In this document: positions 22,278 to 34,215 of the stretch, in pieces
How positions within the stretch are numbered: the first letter of the stretch is position 1
Layout: the number at the start of each line of letters is the position of its first letter
From: Apium graveolens
Taxonomy: Eukaryota; Streptophyta; Magnoliopsida; Apiales; Apiaceae
DNA: 64,000 nt
Direction of reading: 5' to 3'
Assembly: GCF_009905375.1 (NCBI RefSeq)
Contig: NW_027417595.1
Location: 1 to 64,000, forward strand
Translations under genes and position numbers: made by a program
Notes under the pieces: generated by a model
Seen by the model: only the letters and a program-made list of their open reading frames with translations
Told to the model about the DNA's origin: nothing
Databases searched by the model: none

Positions 22278-22441
22278 TTAGGATTGACCTTGGAAAACAA
22301 GAATGTTAGGGTTAAGATAAGATAGGAAAATAAGATAGGATGAGAGTAAGAGTGTTAGGATTGTTTGTCTATGTGATTAGAAGTTATGAGTTATAGGATT
22401 GTGATTTGATTGTTTTGTGTTATTATTTTTATGTATATTAG

Positions 22442-23233
22442 ATGGCTTCTTTATCATCATCTACGGAGAGGATCGAGACAGATCCAGTGGATGCACAGGT
22501 AGTAGCCCCAGTGTCAGAGCAGATCTTACCTCCATTGCCACCTGAGCCAGCACCAGAGATACCACTTCCCCCGGAGGTACCAGGTTTTGCAGATTATTTT
22601 CCATACGTTGAGCCAGAGATACCAGATATTCCACCATTAGAGTTTCCGATGTTTGATATTCCTGATATGGTTGATCTTCCGCAGTGGGAGGATTTAGAGC
22701 CTCAGATTCCTATGCCACCAGTCGAGATTCCAGAGATGCCACCGATGGAGCCAGAGGCAGAGCCGCCTGTGTATGCGCCTATGGAGCAGCCTGTCTTATT
22801 TCCTGCCCCATTAGCCAATTATGCACCTGTTCCGGGAGTTTATCAGTTTCCTCAGCCGGAGTTTATAGTTGAGATCGTGGTAGATGGACCATTACCTTCT
22901 CGAGGTTCCAGCACTGATCTTCATGAGCATCATACCGTGACTTACCAGCGCTTTCAGGCAGAGAGGGAGGAGAGGATTAGATGGCAGAACCAGTGTAGAG
23001 AGATCCTTGGATTGTATGAGACACAGACGGATGGTCCTGTCAGAGCATTACGACCGGATTATATACTGAGAGAGAGACTACATCATATTCACCGGGTTAG
23101 TTCGCAGCAGCTTACTGATTTGAGACAGCAGGATCTTAGTGCGGAGACAGCATATCGCAGAGCATTGGGACTTACCGAGGCAGTGCTAGAGGCAGTGCAG
23201 GAGGAGTTGAGCCACGTACCACCAGGATTTTGA
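22442..23233 (+). CDS. Extra ORF upstream of gag: proline-rich protein with charged helical C-terminal half (263 aa)
   Basis: The ORF starts 164 bases after the primer-binding site. Residues about 25-115 are rich in Pro and Glu with recurring P-x-[ILM]-P and E-[IM]-P steps. Residues about 155-263 are rich in Arg, Gln and Glu and look helical or coiled-coil. There is no zinc knuckle, signal peptide or membrane segment, and I do not recognise a family. It is separate from gag, whose ATG is about 450 bases downstream. Between them are a UTR-like stretch with a short TA microsatellite and a run of 20 A's. Standard Tekay elements are described as gag-pol only, so an extra ORF here is notable. The intact state in copy B and the near-identity of copy A suggest recent selection or simply youth. 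Confidence 0.7.
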   Translation: MASLSSSTERIETDPVDAQVVAPVSEQILPPLPPEPAPEIPLPPEVPGFADYFPYVEPEIPDIPPLEFPMFDIPDMVDLPQWEDLEPQIPMPPVEIPEMPPMEPEAEPPVYAPMEQPVLFPAPLANYAPVPGVYQFPQPEFIVEIVVDGPLPSRGSSTDLHEHHTVTYQRFQAEREERIRWQNQCREILGLYETQTDGPVRALRPDYILRERLHHIHRVSSQQLTDLRQQDLSAETAYRRALGLTEAVLEAVQEELSHVPPGF

Positions 23234-23534
23234 GACCAGTAGATCAATGAGTGTTGTATTATGTATATTTTGTAGATAGAGGCAGCATAGTATTGTATGA
23301 CTAGTTTGTATGAGTGTAGCTACTGACTCTGACTGATAGTAGTAGCAGTACGACTGTTATATCATAGGGTTTTGTATCAAGCACTGACACCTGTAGCTGG
23401 TGTTCTACCTATATATATATATGAGATAATCTTTTGCACGTTTTCTTTATTTTATTTCCAGTCATTTAAGCATTTACATTTATTTCAGTACCATTACATA
23501 TTTACAAATGTAGTTTTATTCACGATCATGTTGT

Positions 23535-23554
23535 AAAAAAAAAAAAAAAAAAAA
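23535..23554 (+). repeat. A-tract of 20 A's between pre-gag ORF and gag (copy B)
   Basis: It ends about 130 bases before the gag start and about 300 bases after the pre-gag stop. It could be a slippage-prone tract or the relic of a captured mRNA tail. Confidence 0.9.
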
Positions 23555-23682
23555 TTAAAACATATCATACTATTTTATTTATTCAGTTATTTAATAAGTT
23601 ATTTTATTTCTCGAATCGACTGTTTTAATATATGTTTAATATACTGTTATTAAATAAGATCCATTATTTATTTACCAGAAAA

Positions 23683-26600
23683 ATGGCACCTAAGAGAAAA
23701 GCGCAGCCCGACTCATCGAATGGAAACACCGAGGGCCAAAACAATAATAAACAGATGGATCAGATGTTTAATCTCATGCAACAGCAGATGTTGATGATGC
23801 AACAACAAATGCAGCAGCAGCAACAGCAGTTCCAGCAACAGATGTTACAGCAAGCCGCTCATCCAGGACATCAAATACCACCAGCAGCACCTACGACTAC
23901 TTTCAAGCAATTTCAGTCGGTGAAGCCACCGGAATTTATGGGTTCCACAGATCCTACAAAAGCGAGAGCTTGGCTGAAAGAGATGGAAAAGGCTTTTTCG
24001 TTGGTAAAGGTTGAGGAAGAGCAGAAGACAGATTTCGCTAGCTATTTTCTAAAAGGTGAAGCTAATTACTGGTGGGAATCAAAGAAAGCTTTGGAAGAAG
24101 GTGTGGTGACCTGGAACGGATTCACTGATCTTTTCTTGGAGAAATATTTTCCTCGTTTTATGAAGAATCAGATGGAGATCAAGTTCCTGGAGCTGAAACA
24201 AGACAACTTATCGGTTGCGGATTATGAGACCAAGTTTACTGAATTGGCAAGGTTTGTTCCAGAGCAGGTGGATACGGACGAGAAGCGGGCCAAGAGATTT
24301 CAGCAAGGACTGAAACCATGGATTCGTAGCAGGGTAGCTGTGTTTGAATTGACAACTTATATGGCTGTTGTTCAGAAGGCTATGATTATTGAAGGAGAAA
24401 GCGAAGCAGCTCAGAAAGAGAAAGGACCAGGGAATTTTCAGAATCGTTTCAACAAAAGGCCGGGATTTCAAGCTCGGGGAAAAGTAAATTTCAAAAGGCC
24501 AGAGCAGAACAATCAGAGGATGGGAAATCGACTTCCAGCCCCAATTCAGCAGAGACTTATCCGACCGCTTATACCTGATTGCAGAACATGTGGTAGAAAG
24601 CATACAGGAGTTTGCAACAAGCTAAATGTTACGTGTTTCAAGTGCAAGCAAAGGGGACACTATTCTGGAGAATGTCCAATGGGAAAGGCAGAAGTTACTT
24701 GTTTCCAATGTGGGAGAAAAGGACATATCGCCAAAGACTGCAGAGGAATTGCAATGGCTGCCAGTATTCCAAGAATTTTAGCATTACCTCCACCTCCACT
24801 ACCACAGCAAAATCAGCCCAGAGCAAGAACTTTCAACATGTCAATGAAGGAAGCGGTACAGAGTCCGAATGTGGTTGCAGGTACACTTCCTGTAAATTCC
24901 GTAAATGCTTTAGTATTGATTGATTCAGGAGCTACTAGATCTTTTATTTCTGAAGCCTTTATTTCTAAGATAGATTGTGAGATTCAGTGGTTGGATGAAG
25001 TGTTAGTCATAAAATTAGCGAATAATGATCAGGTTGCAGTAGATCGAGTATGTCCGAGATGTGATATTGAGATAGGGAGATGTCATTTTTCAGTTGATTT
25101 GATACCTTTTAGGTTAGGGGAGTTTGATATTATTTTAGGAATGGATTGGCTGTCTAGTAATAATGCTCAAATTGACTGTGCGAATAAGAGAGTGAAATTG
25201 CAAACTGAAGAAAATGAAACGGTAATATTTAAAGGTGAGAAGCAAAAGCAGAAATTCCTATCAATAATGCAGACGAGAAGATTGCTACGTCAAGGATGTC
25301 AAGCTTATTTAGCCTATGTACGGGATGTTGATAAGGGAAATTTGAAGATTGAAGATATTCCTGTAGTTTGTGAATTTCTTGATGTTTTTCCGGACGAATT
25401 ACCAGGACTTCCACCAGATCGAGAAATCGAATTCACTATTGACTTGACGCCAGGGACTGAACCAATTTCGAAAGCTCCATATCGAATGGCACCTGTTGAA
25501 ATGAGGGAATTAGCAAAGCAGTTGCAAGAACTTCTTGACAAAGGAATTATAAGGCCAAGTGTATCCCCATGGGGTGCGCCAGTATTGTTCGTGAAAAAGA
25601 AGGATGGTAGTATGCGACTGTGTATTGATTATCGTGAGCTGAACAAGTTAACTATCAAGAATAAATATCCTTTACCTCGCATTGATGATTTATTTGATCA
25701 ACTAAAAGGAGCAGCATGGTTTTCGAAAATCGACTTACGATCAGGCTATCATCAGTTAAAGATCAAGGCCGAAGATATTCCAAAGACAGCGTTTAGAACA
25801 AGGTACGGACACTATGAATTTCTTGTGATGGCTTTTGGATTGGCGAATGCACCTGCAGCGTTTATGGATTTGATGAATCGAATATTCAAGAAGTATTTGG
25901 ATAAGTTTATCATTATATTTATTGATGACATCTTGATCTTTTCAAAGACGGAAGAAGAGCATGCAGCACATTTAAGAACGACATTGGAAATATTACGGAA
26001 GGAGCAGCTTTATGCAAAATTTTCCAAATGCGAATTTTGGTTGAAAGAAGTGCAGTTTTTAGGGCACATCATCAGCAGAGAAGGCATTCAAGTTGATCCA
26101 GCAAAGATTGAAGCTGTGTTGAATTGGGAAAGACCAAAGACGCCGACAGAGGTTCGAAGTTTCTTAGGTTTGGCAGGATATTATCGAAGATTTGTCAAAG
26201 ATTTTGCGAAGATAGCTACACCGCTAACCAAGTTAACTCGACAAAGTGAAAAGTTTGAATGGAATAGTAAGTGTGAAGAAAGTTTTCAAGAGTTGAAGAA
26301 TCGGTTGGTGACGGCACCAGTATTAGTATTGCCAGACGAGCAAGGAAATTTTGTTATCTACAGTGACGCTTCATATCGTGGTTTAGGATGTGTGTTGATG
26401 CAACATGGTAATGTCATTGCATATGCGTCGAGACAACTTAAACCTCATGAACAGAAATATCCTACGCATGATCTGGAATTGACAGCAATTGTTTTTGCAT
26501 TAAAGCTTTGGAGACATTATCTGTACGGTGAAAAATGTGAAATCTACACGGATCATAAAAGTCTGAAGTATATCTTCACGCAAAAGGAACTAAACATGCG

Positions 26601-28236
26601 ACAACGTCGATGGCTGGAATTGTTTAAAGATTACGATGTTACAATCAGTTATCATCCAGGAAAAGCAAATGTTGTAGCAGATGCGCTAAGCAGAAAAGAA
26701 AGATTGAATCGGTTGACTTCATGCGAAGAATTGGCCAGGGAATTCGACAAATTGGAAATCAAAATTCGTATTCCTAATGAATCTGCAGAAACTATCTACG
26801 CTATGACTTTCCAACCAGAATTGCTGGAAAAGATTCGCCGTTGTCAAGAAGAAGTGATGAGTCAAGACGACAACTTAACAGGAGAAGAGATTACAACTCA
26901 GAAAGATAATGAAGGAATTTTACGTTTTGTGTCAAGAATCTGGATCCCTAACGTGGCAGAATTAAAAGAAGAAATTATGCGAGATGCGCACAATTCGAAG
27001 TATTTCATTCATCCAGGAAGCACGAAAATGTATCGCGATTTGAAGGAAAACTTTTGGTGGCCGAATATGAAGAAGGAGATAGCAGAATGGGTGAGTAAAT
27101 GCTACACATGCCAGCGAGTTAAAGCAGAACACCAACGTCCGAGTGGGTTATTGCAACCATTAGACATTCCAGAATGGAAATGGGAACATCTAGCGATGGA
27201 TTTTGTGGTAGGACTACCGAGGACTAGGGCAAATCATGATGCGATATGGGTAATCATTGACAGACTTACGAAGTCGGCACATTTTCTACCAATTAATGAA
27301 AGATTTTCGCTCGACAAATTAGTGCACATGTATCTCAAAGAAATTGTGATGCGTCATGGAGTACCAATATCAATTGTATCGGATCGAGATCCTCGTTTCA
27401 ATTCAAGATTTTGGAGACAATTCCAAGAATGTCTAGGAACGAAGTTGAATATGAGTACAGCTTATCATCCGCAAACTGACGGCCAAAGTGAAAGGACAAT
27501 TCAAACGATTGAAGACATGCTACGAGTTTGTGCGATCGATTTTGAAGGCAGTTGGGATGAACATTTACCCCTAGTGGAATTTTCTTATAATAATAGCTAT
27601 CACGCCAGTATTGGAATGCCACCGTATGAAGCATTATATGGGAGGAAATGCAGATCACCCGTGCATTGGGATGAAGTTGGAGAACGCAAGATTTTGGGTC
27701 CAGAATTAATTCAGCAGACAAAAGAAAAGATTAATCTTATTCGAAAACGAATCGAGGCCGCACAAAATAGACAAAGCAGATATGCAAACCAAGCCAGGAA
27801 GGATATGGACTATCAGGAAGGAGAACACGTATTGCTCAAAATATCGCCATGGAAAGGATTGACCAGATTTGGCAATAAAGGGAAATTGAAGCCACGATAC
27901 GTTGGACCATTTGAGATTTTGAAGAAAAATGGGAAGGTTGCGTACGAATTAGCTCTACCACCCCATATGCAGCACATTCACAACGTATTTCATGTATCTA
28001 TGCTTAAGAGGTATAATCCTGATACAAGGCATGTAATAGAGTATGAACCAGTAGAACTTCAGGCAGATTTGTCATATGTAGAACAGCCAATAAGAATTCT
28101 AGATAGGCAAGAGAGGGTATTAAGAAATAAGTATGTGTCATTAGTGAGAGTTTTATGGAGAAACCCAGTGGTTGAAGAATCAACCTGGGAGCTTGAAAGT
28201 GAAATGCTAGAAAATTATCCTCAGTTATTTGCATAA
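23683..28236 (+). CDS. Gag-pol polyprotein of a Tekay/Del-type Ty3/Gypsy chromovirus (1517 aa)
   Basis: I chose the ATG in AAAATGGCACC at 23683; an in-frame ATG 51 bases upstream (23632) lies in AT-rich leader. Domain order, with approximate residues: Q-rich N terminus (25-60), retrotransposon Gag (about 80-215), a Cys motif then CCHC knuckles near 317 and 339, aspartic protease with DSGA near 411, reverse transcriptase (about 600-800; FIDD active site near 745), RNase H with SDAS near 890, integrase with HHCC zinc site near 1100-1150 and DDE residues near 1172, 1232 and 1269, and a C-terminal chromodomain (about 1466-1516). The last domain is thought to steer integration towards particular chromatin. 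Gag and Pol are in one frame with no shift. Replication is cytoplasmic reverse transcription followed by nuclear integration. Intact frame and near-identical LTRs suggest recent activity. Confidence 0.95.
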   Translation: MAPKRKAQPDSSNGNTEGQNNNKQMDQMFNLMQQQMLMMQQQMQQQQQQFQQQMLQQAAHPGHQIPPAAPTTTFKQFQSVKPPEFMGSTDPTKARAWLKEMEKAFSLVKVEEEQKTDFASYFLKGEANYWWESKKALEEGVVTWNGFTDLFLEKYFPRFMKNQMEIKFLELKQDNLSVADYETKFTELARFVPEQVDTDEKRAKRFQQGLKPWIRSRVAVFELTTYMAVVQKAMIIEGESEAAQKEKGPGNFQNRFNKRPGFQARGKVNFKRPEQNNQRMGNRLPAPIQQRLIRPLIPDCRTCGRKHTGVCNKLNVTCFKCKQRGHYSGECPMGKAEVTCFQCGRKGHIAKDCRGIAMAASIPRILALPPPPLPQQNQPRARTFNMSMKEAVQSPNVVAGTLPVNSVNALVLIDSGATRSFISEAFISKIDCEIQWLDEVLVIKLANNDQVAVDRVCPRCDIEIGRCHFSVDLIPFRLGEFDIILGMDWLSSNNAQIDCANKRVKLQTEENETVIFKGEKQKQKFLSIMQTRRLLRQGCQAYLAYVRDVDKGNLKIEDIPVVCEFLDVFPDELPGLPPDREIEFTIDLTPGTEPISKAPYRMAPVEMRELAKQLQELLDKGIIRPSVSPWGAPVLFVKKKDGSMRLCIDYRELNKLTIKNKYPLPRIDDLFDQLKGAAWFSKIDLRSGYHQLKIKAEDIPKTAFRTRYGHYEFLVMAFGLANAPAAFMDLMNRIFKKYLDKFIIIFIDDILIFSKTEEEHAAHLRTTLEILRKEQLYAKFSKCEFWLKEVQFLGHIISREGIQVDPAKIEAVLNWERPKTPTEVRSFLGLAGYYRRFVKDFAKIATPLTKLTRQSEKFEWNSKCEESFQELKNRLVTAPVLVLPDEQGNFVIYSDASYRGLGCVLMQHGNVIAYASRQLKPHEQKYPTHDLELTAIVFALKLWRHYLYGEKCEIYTDHKSLKYIFTQKELNMRQRRWLELFKDYDVTISYHPGKANVVADALSRKERLNRLTSCEELAREFDKLEIKIRIPNESAETIYAMTFQPELLEKIRRCQEEVMSQDDNLTGEEITTQKDNEGILRFVSRIWIPNVAELKEEIMRDAHNSKYFIHPGSTKMYRDLKENFWWPNMKKEIAEWVSKCYTCQRVKAEHQRPSGLLQPLDIPEWKWEHLAMDFVVGLPRTRANHDAIWVIIDRLTKSAHFLPINERFSLDKLVHMYLKEIVMRHGVPISIVSDRDPRFNSRFWRQFQECLGTKLNMSTAYHPQTDGQSERTIQTIEDMLRVCAIDFEGSWDEHLPLVEFSYNNSYHASIGMPPYEALYGRKCRSPVHWDEVGERKILGPELIQQTKEKINLIRKRIEAAQNRQSRYANQARKDMDYQEGEHVLLKISPWKGLTRFGNKGKLKPRYVGPFEILKKNGKVAYELALPPHMQHIHNVFHVSMLKRYNPDTRHVIEYEPVELQADLSYVEQPIRILDRQERVLRNKYVSLVRVLWRNPVVEESTWELESEMLENYPQLFA

Positions 28237-28262
28237 TTAGATTCTGAGGACAGAATCTTGTT

Positions 28263-28275
28263 AAGGGGGGGAGAA
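28263..28275 (+). other. Polypurine tract, internal B
   Basis: AAGGGGGGGAGAA abuts LTR 3, identical to the tract before LTR 2. Confidence 0.9.
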
Positions 28276-30796
28276 TGTAACGACCGAGGAATTACGCTTG
28301 TATTATATTATAATAATAATAAATTATGTGTATTATTATGTGATTAAATGTGTTAAGTCGTTGAACCCTAACTGCTATGTGTTATGTGTTGGTTGTTTTG
28401 ATCCAAACGTGTTTTGGATATTTATTGAGCGTTCTATCGTCAGTTATATATATTATATCAAAACCTGTACAGCTCAAAACTATGTTTTAAAAGCCCGTAT
28501 TTCAAACAAAATTATTGGCCCTATTTTGCCAAAAATGCCCTATACCGTATCGCTATTCTGAACCCTTAGACGTTTTACAAATTGACCTTTTTCGCGAAAA
28601 ACGACTTTTTCCGGACCCCTTCGGGTACCAAAAACCCCACAAAAATCACATTTTTATTTTTATATGATTATGAAATTATCATATATCATTTTTCTTTGTA
28701 TTTTTGTATTTTTCACAATTTTTGGGAATTTTTAGTATTTATTTTGTATTTATTGGATATTTAAAAATTCATTATTAATACCCAAAAATTATAAAAATTG
28801 GGGCCAAATATTTTTATTAGGAGTGTAATTAGACCCTTAATTTTTATTAGGGGTATTATTTTCATAAATATAAATACCTGAATTATTATTAATTAAATCA
28901 GTTAATTATACTTAAAAATCAGAAAATAAAAAGAAAATCAGAAAAGGGAATTAGGGTTAGGGTTTTGTGAAGAATAGCAGCAGAATCAATCGCGAATTTG
29001 AGGGTGATTCCGGAGTCCAAATCGTTCATGTAAGTAGTCAAATTGAAGCTGGTGATTCGTAGTTTATGATTATGTAACCGTTTTTGTTGTTTGATTTCTT
29101 GATTTTTGATTTGTATTTTCGGGTTTAATTCTTAAATTCGGGTTTGATTTTCTGATTGTTGTTTGATGATTTCGTTACCACGAGCGTTTAGATCGTCGAT
29201 TATGGAGTCGATTGACACCGGGTTTGAGTCTGTTGGTGTTGTTTTTGGTATTGCCGGAGAACCGCCGTCGATGGCGGCTGTTCTTGTGGTTGCGGCGTCG
29301 GGACGTCGAAACGAAGAAGGAGGTGGACGAGGGGAGATGCTGGGCTTGATTATCGAACAAAAACGCAGCTGAACGAGCCTGGAATCGTGTTGGTTGCCCT
29401 TCGTTTGGTTCGCCGGAAATTTACGCCGGTGTCGGATTCTGGGTGCAGGGCGGTGTTCTTCCCGACCCGATTGGGTTGGGGACGACCCAGTTTGCAACCC
29501 GGAAACGACCCGGGTTTGATCCCCTCAACCCTGAAACCATTTCCAGATTTTTGTTTCTGGATTTTCTATTATTTAATTTATATTTTATAAATCAGAAAAT
29601 CATTTTATTAATTCTAATAATTAATTAAAAATTAGTTTTATATTCTGAAAAATAGTATTATTAATTTCTAAATTATTTTATTAATTTATAAATTCGAATT
29701 TAATTATTTAATTATTTATCTAATTATTTATTAGTTATCTAATTAATTAATAATTAGGTAATTAATTAATAATTAGGTAATTAATTAATAAATAAGGATT
29801 AAAAATAATTAAATAATATGATTAATAATTCGATAATTAGTTATTATTACGAGTAATGATTCGATAATGAGAATTATTATTCGAGCAATAGTTATTCGAA
29901 TAATATTGTAGTGATTATTTGTATCGTATAATTAAATACCGATAATTAATTGATTAACGAATCGTATAAGTTCAGTAATAATGTAATAGTTCGATAATTA
30001 TGTGAGGATTGCGGGTAGCTCGTATTTATACGAGTAATTAATCGTTGAGTTAGATTATAATTCGAGTACATAGTAGATATTCGATAAATAGCGTATCCGT
30101 TAATAGAATCGATTGATTATTTGTAGATAATCGATCTAATCGAATAAATATCGATAAGTTATAAATATTATAATAAATTGCGATTAATCCTGATAATTAG
30201 AGATTTATTATTTTAGATTATTAAATAAGCAATTATTAATTATTTATTAGTTATTTATTTATTCAATATTTAAAAAGTGATTAATTATTTCGATAATTAA
30301 TCACATAATTTTCATAAATCGTAACTTCTTCATGTTAACTCCAAAAATTATAAAAAAATTATTTTTGACTTTGATTTTTCATAAATAATTATGTAAAAAT
30401 TATTTTAGGATTTAAAAGGTTGTAATAATTATTTATAATGAATAATAAATTAAATCATCCGTATTTACTTCATAACAATTCAACCGTTAGTCCGATTTGA
30501 GTGAAACGAAGACCTCTAGACTCAGAAAAATGAGACAAATCCAATAAAAATGGTTGTAAGTTATAATTTCTTCTGAAAAAGAGTGGTTTGGTGATAATTG
30601 ATAGTTCGTAGGTCCTAGTAGGGATATAATTGAGCCGAATAAATCCCGAAAAATTATAATAAAATCAGATACGACTAGTAATGCAGGTATAAGCCCAGAA
30701 TTGATTCTAAAAATAATTATAAATCTAGAAATTAATTATGTGCTTTACGTGCTACGTGCTTTATGTGATTATATGAATAGATGTGCTGTATAATTG

Positions 30797-30832
<36 letters not shown>

Positions 30833-32048
30833 AGTCAGATAGAAACGCATGGGTAGACTGATAAGGTTGCGCGATATCAATTCAAGATACACGTATGTAG
30901 TAAATTATCTAAACACCTATCTTTCCATGATTTGTTCAGTGTTAGCAAGGCAGAGCAAGCTAGGGTCAGAAGACAGTGAATTAAACCAGGTTAAGTACGC
31001 ACAAGGCAAGTTTTTCCCCTATTCTAAATTCAGAATAGTGAATTATATTTCTTTTCTATCATATCAATTCTCTTTGATAATCATTGTTCATATGCACTGT
31101 TGTCCATTTATTATTACTTGTTCCAGTTTCATTTCAATTCTTGATTTACCCAATTTATTGAATTCCCTGTTCATATTTCAATTCTTTTACCCTACATATA
31201 TTCTGGTATATCCTGGTGTTGGGATATATCAATAGCATACCGATTGTTCCGGATGCTCAGCCTTGGACTGGATGGTTACTATAAAGGCTGGGTTTTTCCC
31301 AGACCATTAATTAATAGGCCATAGTTGCCTGAGTACTCCTTATGTTGGTTGGGTCTATACAGTTGGGTATAGATCCGCACTATATTCTGACTGATCAGCA
31401 GATTATAGTGCATATGTTGGTTCTTGTTTCCAGTCTTGTTCATTTGGCACTCGCCATCATTGGCAAATTATTATCATATACAGATACAGATGGTTGTTCA
31501 AACCAGCAGCTTATTGGTTCATTTATTTCTCTCTCTTTATAATATATATATATTGTTGCAGGCTTGTTGAGCAATTTTGGCTTATTTCTTTTATTGTCAC
31601 TCCTATTGTTTTACAGTTAAGGTAGAGAATGAAACCCATCAGGACCCGCATAGTCAAGAAGTGAGTCAAGCAGCGGGACCCTCTTATACCAAGAGTGTTC
31701 CTTCCTATTCCCGAAGAGAGCTTTGAATTGCCAGATCAGGTGTAGCAGGATAAGTAGTAATGTTGGGTTGAATAAAAGTTTTGTGTAGTTTGAATAAAAG
31801 ATTGCGTAGTGAAACTGTAGATAGAATAAAGTTTTGTAATAAAGAGAGTTCTTGAGACAGGTTTTATTTAGTTGGGTTTGTAATAAAGTGTAGTGCATGA
31901 TTCTTGTTTCCAAACTCAACCCTTAAAAGATCCTGAGTAGTGATAGTTCGGGGTAGTTATTATATTAATATTCCACTTGTGCAGGTATAGTTGGTAATTG
32001 TTGTTAATAATGCCCCAAATCTATACCCCGGATTTGGAGGGTGTTATA
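28276..32048 (+). mobile_element. LTR 3 (3' LTR of the tandem)
   Basis: 3773 bp, ends GTGTTATA at 32048. It differs from LTR 2 at few places, including a longer TA microsatellite (about 30799-30828) and a stop in the 38-codon ORF (TGA at 31662). The flank to its right (ATAGC) does not match the five bases left of LTR 1 (GGTTT), so the tandem has no target-site duplication. Confidence 0.93.
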
Positions 32049-32474
32049 ATAGCTAGTATGTAGGTGCTTATTAGGGAATAAGTTCACTGAACATGACTCG
32101 ATAAAGTTGAACAACTAATGGAGATTACTCACGTGTCAATAGTTATGCACTGAGTGATAGTTGTACAAGTGTCCTTCGACTTGAGATCGTTAAAGTTGTC
32201 TTGTATATAATGAACTGTGCTTTGGTTTAGTCCTTAGTCTCAAGGACATCCATTAGGTCTATTCTGGGCATATGGATTTGTGTATAGAGATAGTTAACGT
32301 CAATAGAGGATCTACCCCTTCCAGTATAGGAAGAGAATATCCTATGTTATTCTTAGTATGCGAATTCTGGAATCTCTGGCCAGAGTGTATGAAATTAGAA
32401 AGGAGTTTCTAATTTGCATTAATATGAACTTTGCATTATGAATAAGAAATCATATGATTAAATTTGATAAGCCT
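32049..32474 (+). mobile_element. Outer Copia-type LTR, left fragment (5' end missing)
   Basis: It matches, in the opposite orientation and at about 80% by eye, 33476-33860 inside the nested element. Sequence resumes after the nested insertion at 35949. Compared with the nested LTR, about 400 bases of its 5' part are missing where it meets LTR 3. Confidence 0.75.
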
Positions 32475-34178
32475 TGAAGGATTTTTAGCACATAAACGCA
32501 ACGAAAACGTAAATTTAAATCTTAAAAAAAATGAAACCCTCCGCAGGATCCATGCGAAAAATAATATTTAATTCATAGTTTAGTATATTTACCTTAAGAA
32601 GCTTTACGTTAATGGAAGGATGGAGGTCTTTAATAGCGATCCAGGAACGATGAACGGAAATCCCTAGCAGCTGCTCCTCAAGTGTGAAGCACTCCACCGG
32701 TATCCACCAAGAGTACAATGTGATGGAGGAGGAAGAGGTTGAGAGAATTAGTTGCCTCCCTCTTGTTCTACTTTAGAATTAGGGTTAATTATTTTGGGTT
32801 GAGGCAAATAGGGTTTATAATAGTATATTTATAGACAAAATTTTCAGCTGGAAATTTTCCATAAAATATTATTATTATTAACCCTTTAATTGATTATTCT
32901 TATTAACCAATTAACTAATAATTAAAACACCTTTTAATCATTAATCCCTTTTTTAAACACTTTAGAAAAATAATTCTCGCACTTGATTTAATTTCCAAAA
33001 TTAAATTCTTAATTAATAATATTAAGAATTAATTAAATCTCATTTAATCAATTATTAAATCTGCTAATTAATTATTTATTTCACAAATAAATAATTACCA
33101 GCCATTATTAATTAATTCCTCCACCATTAAATCATTCTCTTTTATGGTGTGACCCTGTAGGTTCAATATTAAGCCGGTAGTAGAAATAAATAATAATAAA
33201 ACAATTTAATCATTATTTATATAAATTCTCTAATTTATTAAATATGATTAATTAATAAATTAATCATATTTATTCTACATCGTGCGGGATACTTCTCAGC
33301 ATATCGCGACTATCCGGATAATACGAATTAACTGCTTAGAATACCAAGAACCTATTCAATGAGTAGTTACCGTACAATCAATTCCTTCTACCCTGCAATG
33401 TCACGATTAAATACAAGGCATGAAACTTGTGTCAAGCCTATCTTATTTAATCATTTGCTTTCCCATTCACTATGTTTAGTTCTATTTAATGTAAATTAGA
33501 AACTCCTTTCTAATTTCATTCACTCTGGCCAGAGATTCCTGAACTAGCATAAGTGGATCGACATTGAACATTCTCTTCCTTCACTGGAAGGGGTAGATCC
33601 TTTATTGATCATACACTATCTTCGTGTACAAATTCTTATACTCAGTAGAGCCCTTATAATTGTCCCTGGAGACTAAGAACTAAACCAAAGCATAGTTCAG
33701 TGTACACAAGATGACTATGATGACCTAAAGTCTAAGGATACTTGTACAACTATCATTATGTGAACAACTGCTGACACGTGAGTGAATTCCATCAGTTGTT
33801 CAACTGTGTGAGTCATGTTCAGTGAACTTATTATATAATAAGCACCTACATACTAGCTATAGTGTCACTACAAAAATGTCTATGAGAACAGACATCCTTC
33901 AGAATGAAGCAAGCATAGTATGTACCGATCTTTGCGGATTACTAACTACGACCAGGAAATATTTAAGTTTAGAGTTATCATCTTTTAGGTCTCATTATTA
34001 TGATCTCATCATAATCCATAAAAAGCTTTACTCTAAACTATGGTATATCTTATTTAAACACTTAAATAGATAAAGCCCGCAATAAAATCAAAACAAGTCT
34101 TTTATTAATATCAATTAAATCAAAACAGATTAAATAAATGTTATTCCTAAATCATCATACATGATTGGACTTAGGACA
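32475..34178 (-). repeat. LTR of nested element (3' LTR by minus-strand reading)
   Basis: 1704 bp, closely similar to 34216-35948 with scattered substitutions, so the element is of moderate age. Confidence 0.88.
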
Positions 34179-34202
34179 CGAATTAAAAACTTTTCGCAAG
34201 TA

Positions 34203-34214
34203 GCTCTGATGCCA
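34203..34214 (-). other. Primer-binding site of nested element
   Basis: Minus-strand TGGCATCAGAGC lies one base after the LTR end, the same Met-tRNA-type site as in the Gypsy tandem. Confidence 0.8.
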
Positions 34215-34215
34215 T

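Larger units (their letters stand above)
22264..28275 (+). mobile_element. Internal region B of the Gypsy tandem (intact coding capacity)
   Basis: It contains primer-binding site, pre-gag ORF, A-tract, uninterrupted gag-pol and polypurine tract (28263-28275), all between two near-identical LTRs. The features needed for an autonomous retrotransposon are present. The C-terminal chromodomain and Gypsy domain order place it among chromoviruses; the long LTRs and chromodomain type fit the Tekay/Del lineage. Confidence 0.93.

Noticed and set aside
28276..32048. Target-site duplication for the Gypsy tandem
   Set aside because: I compared five bases on both outer sides (GGTTT and ATAGC); they do not match in either orientation.
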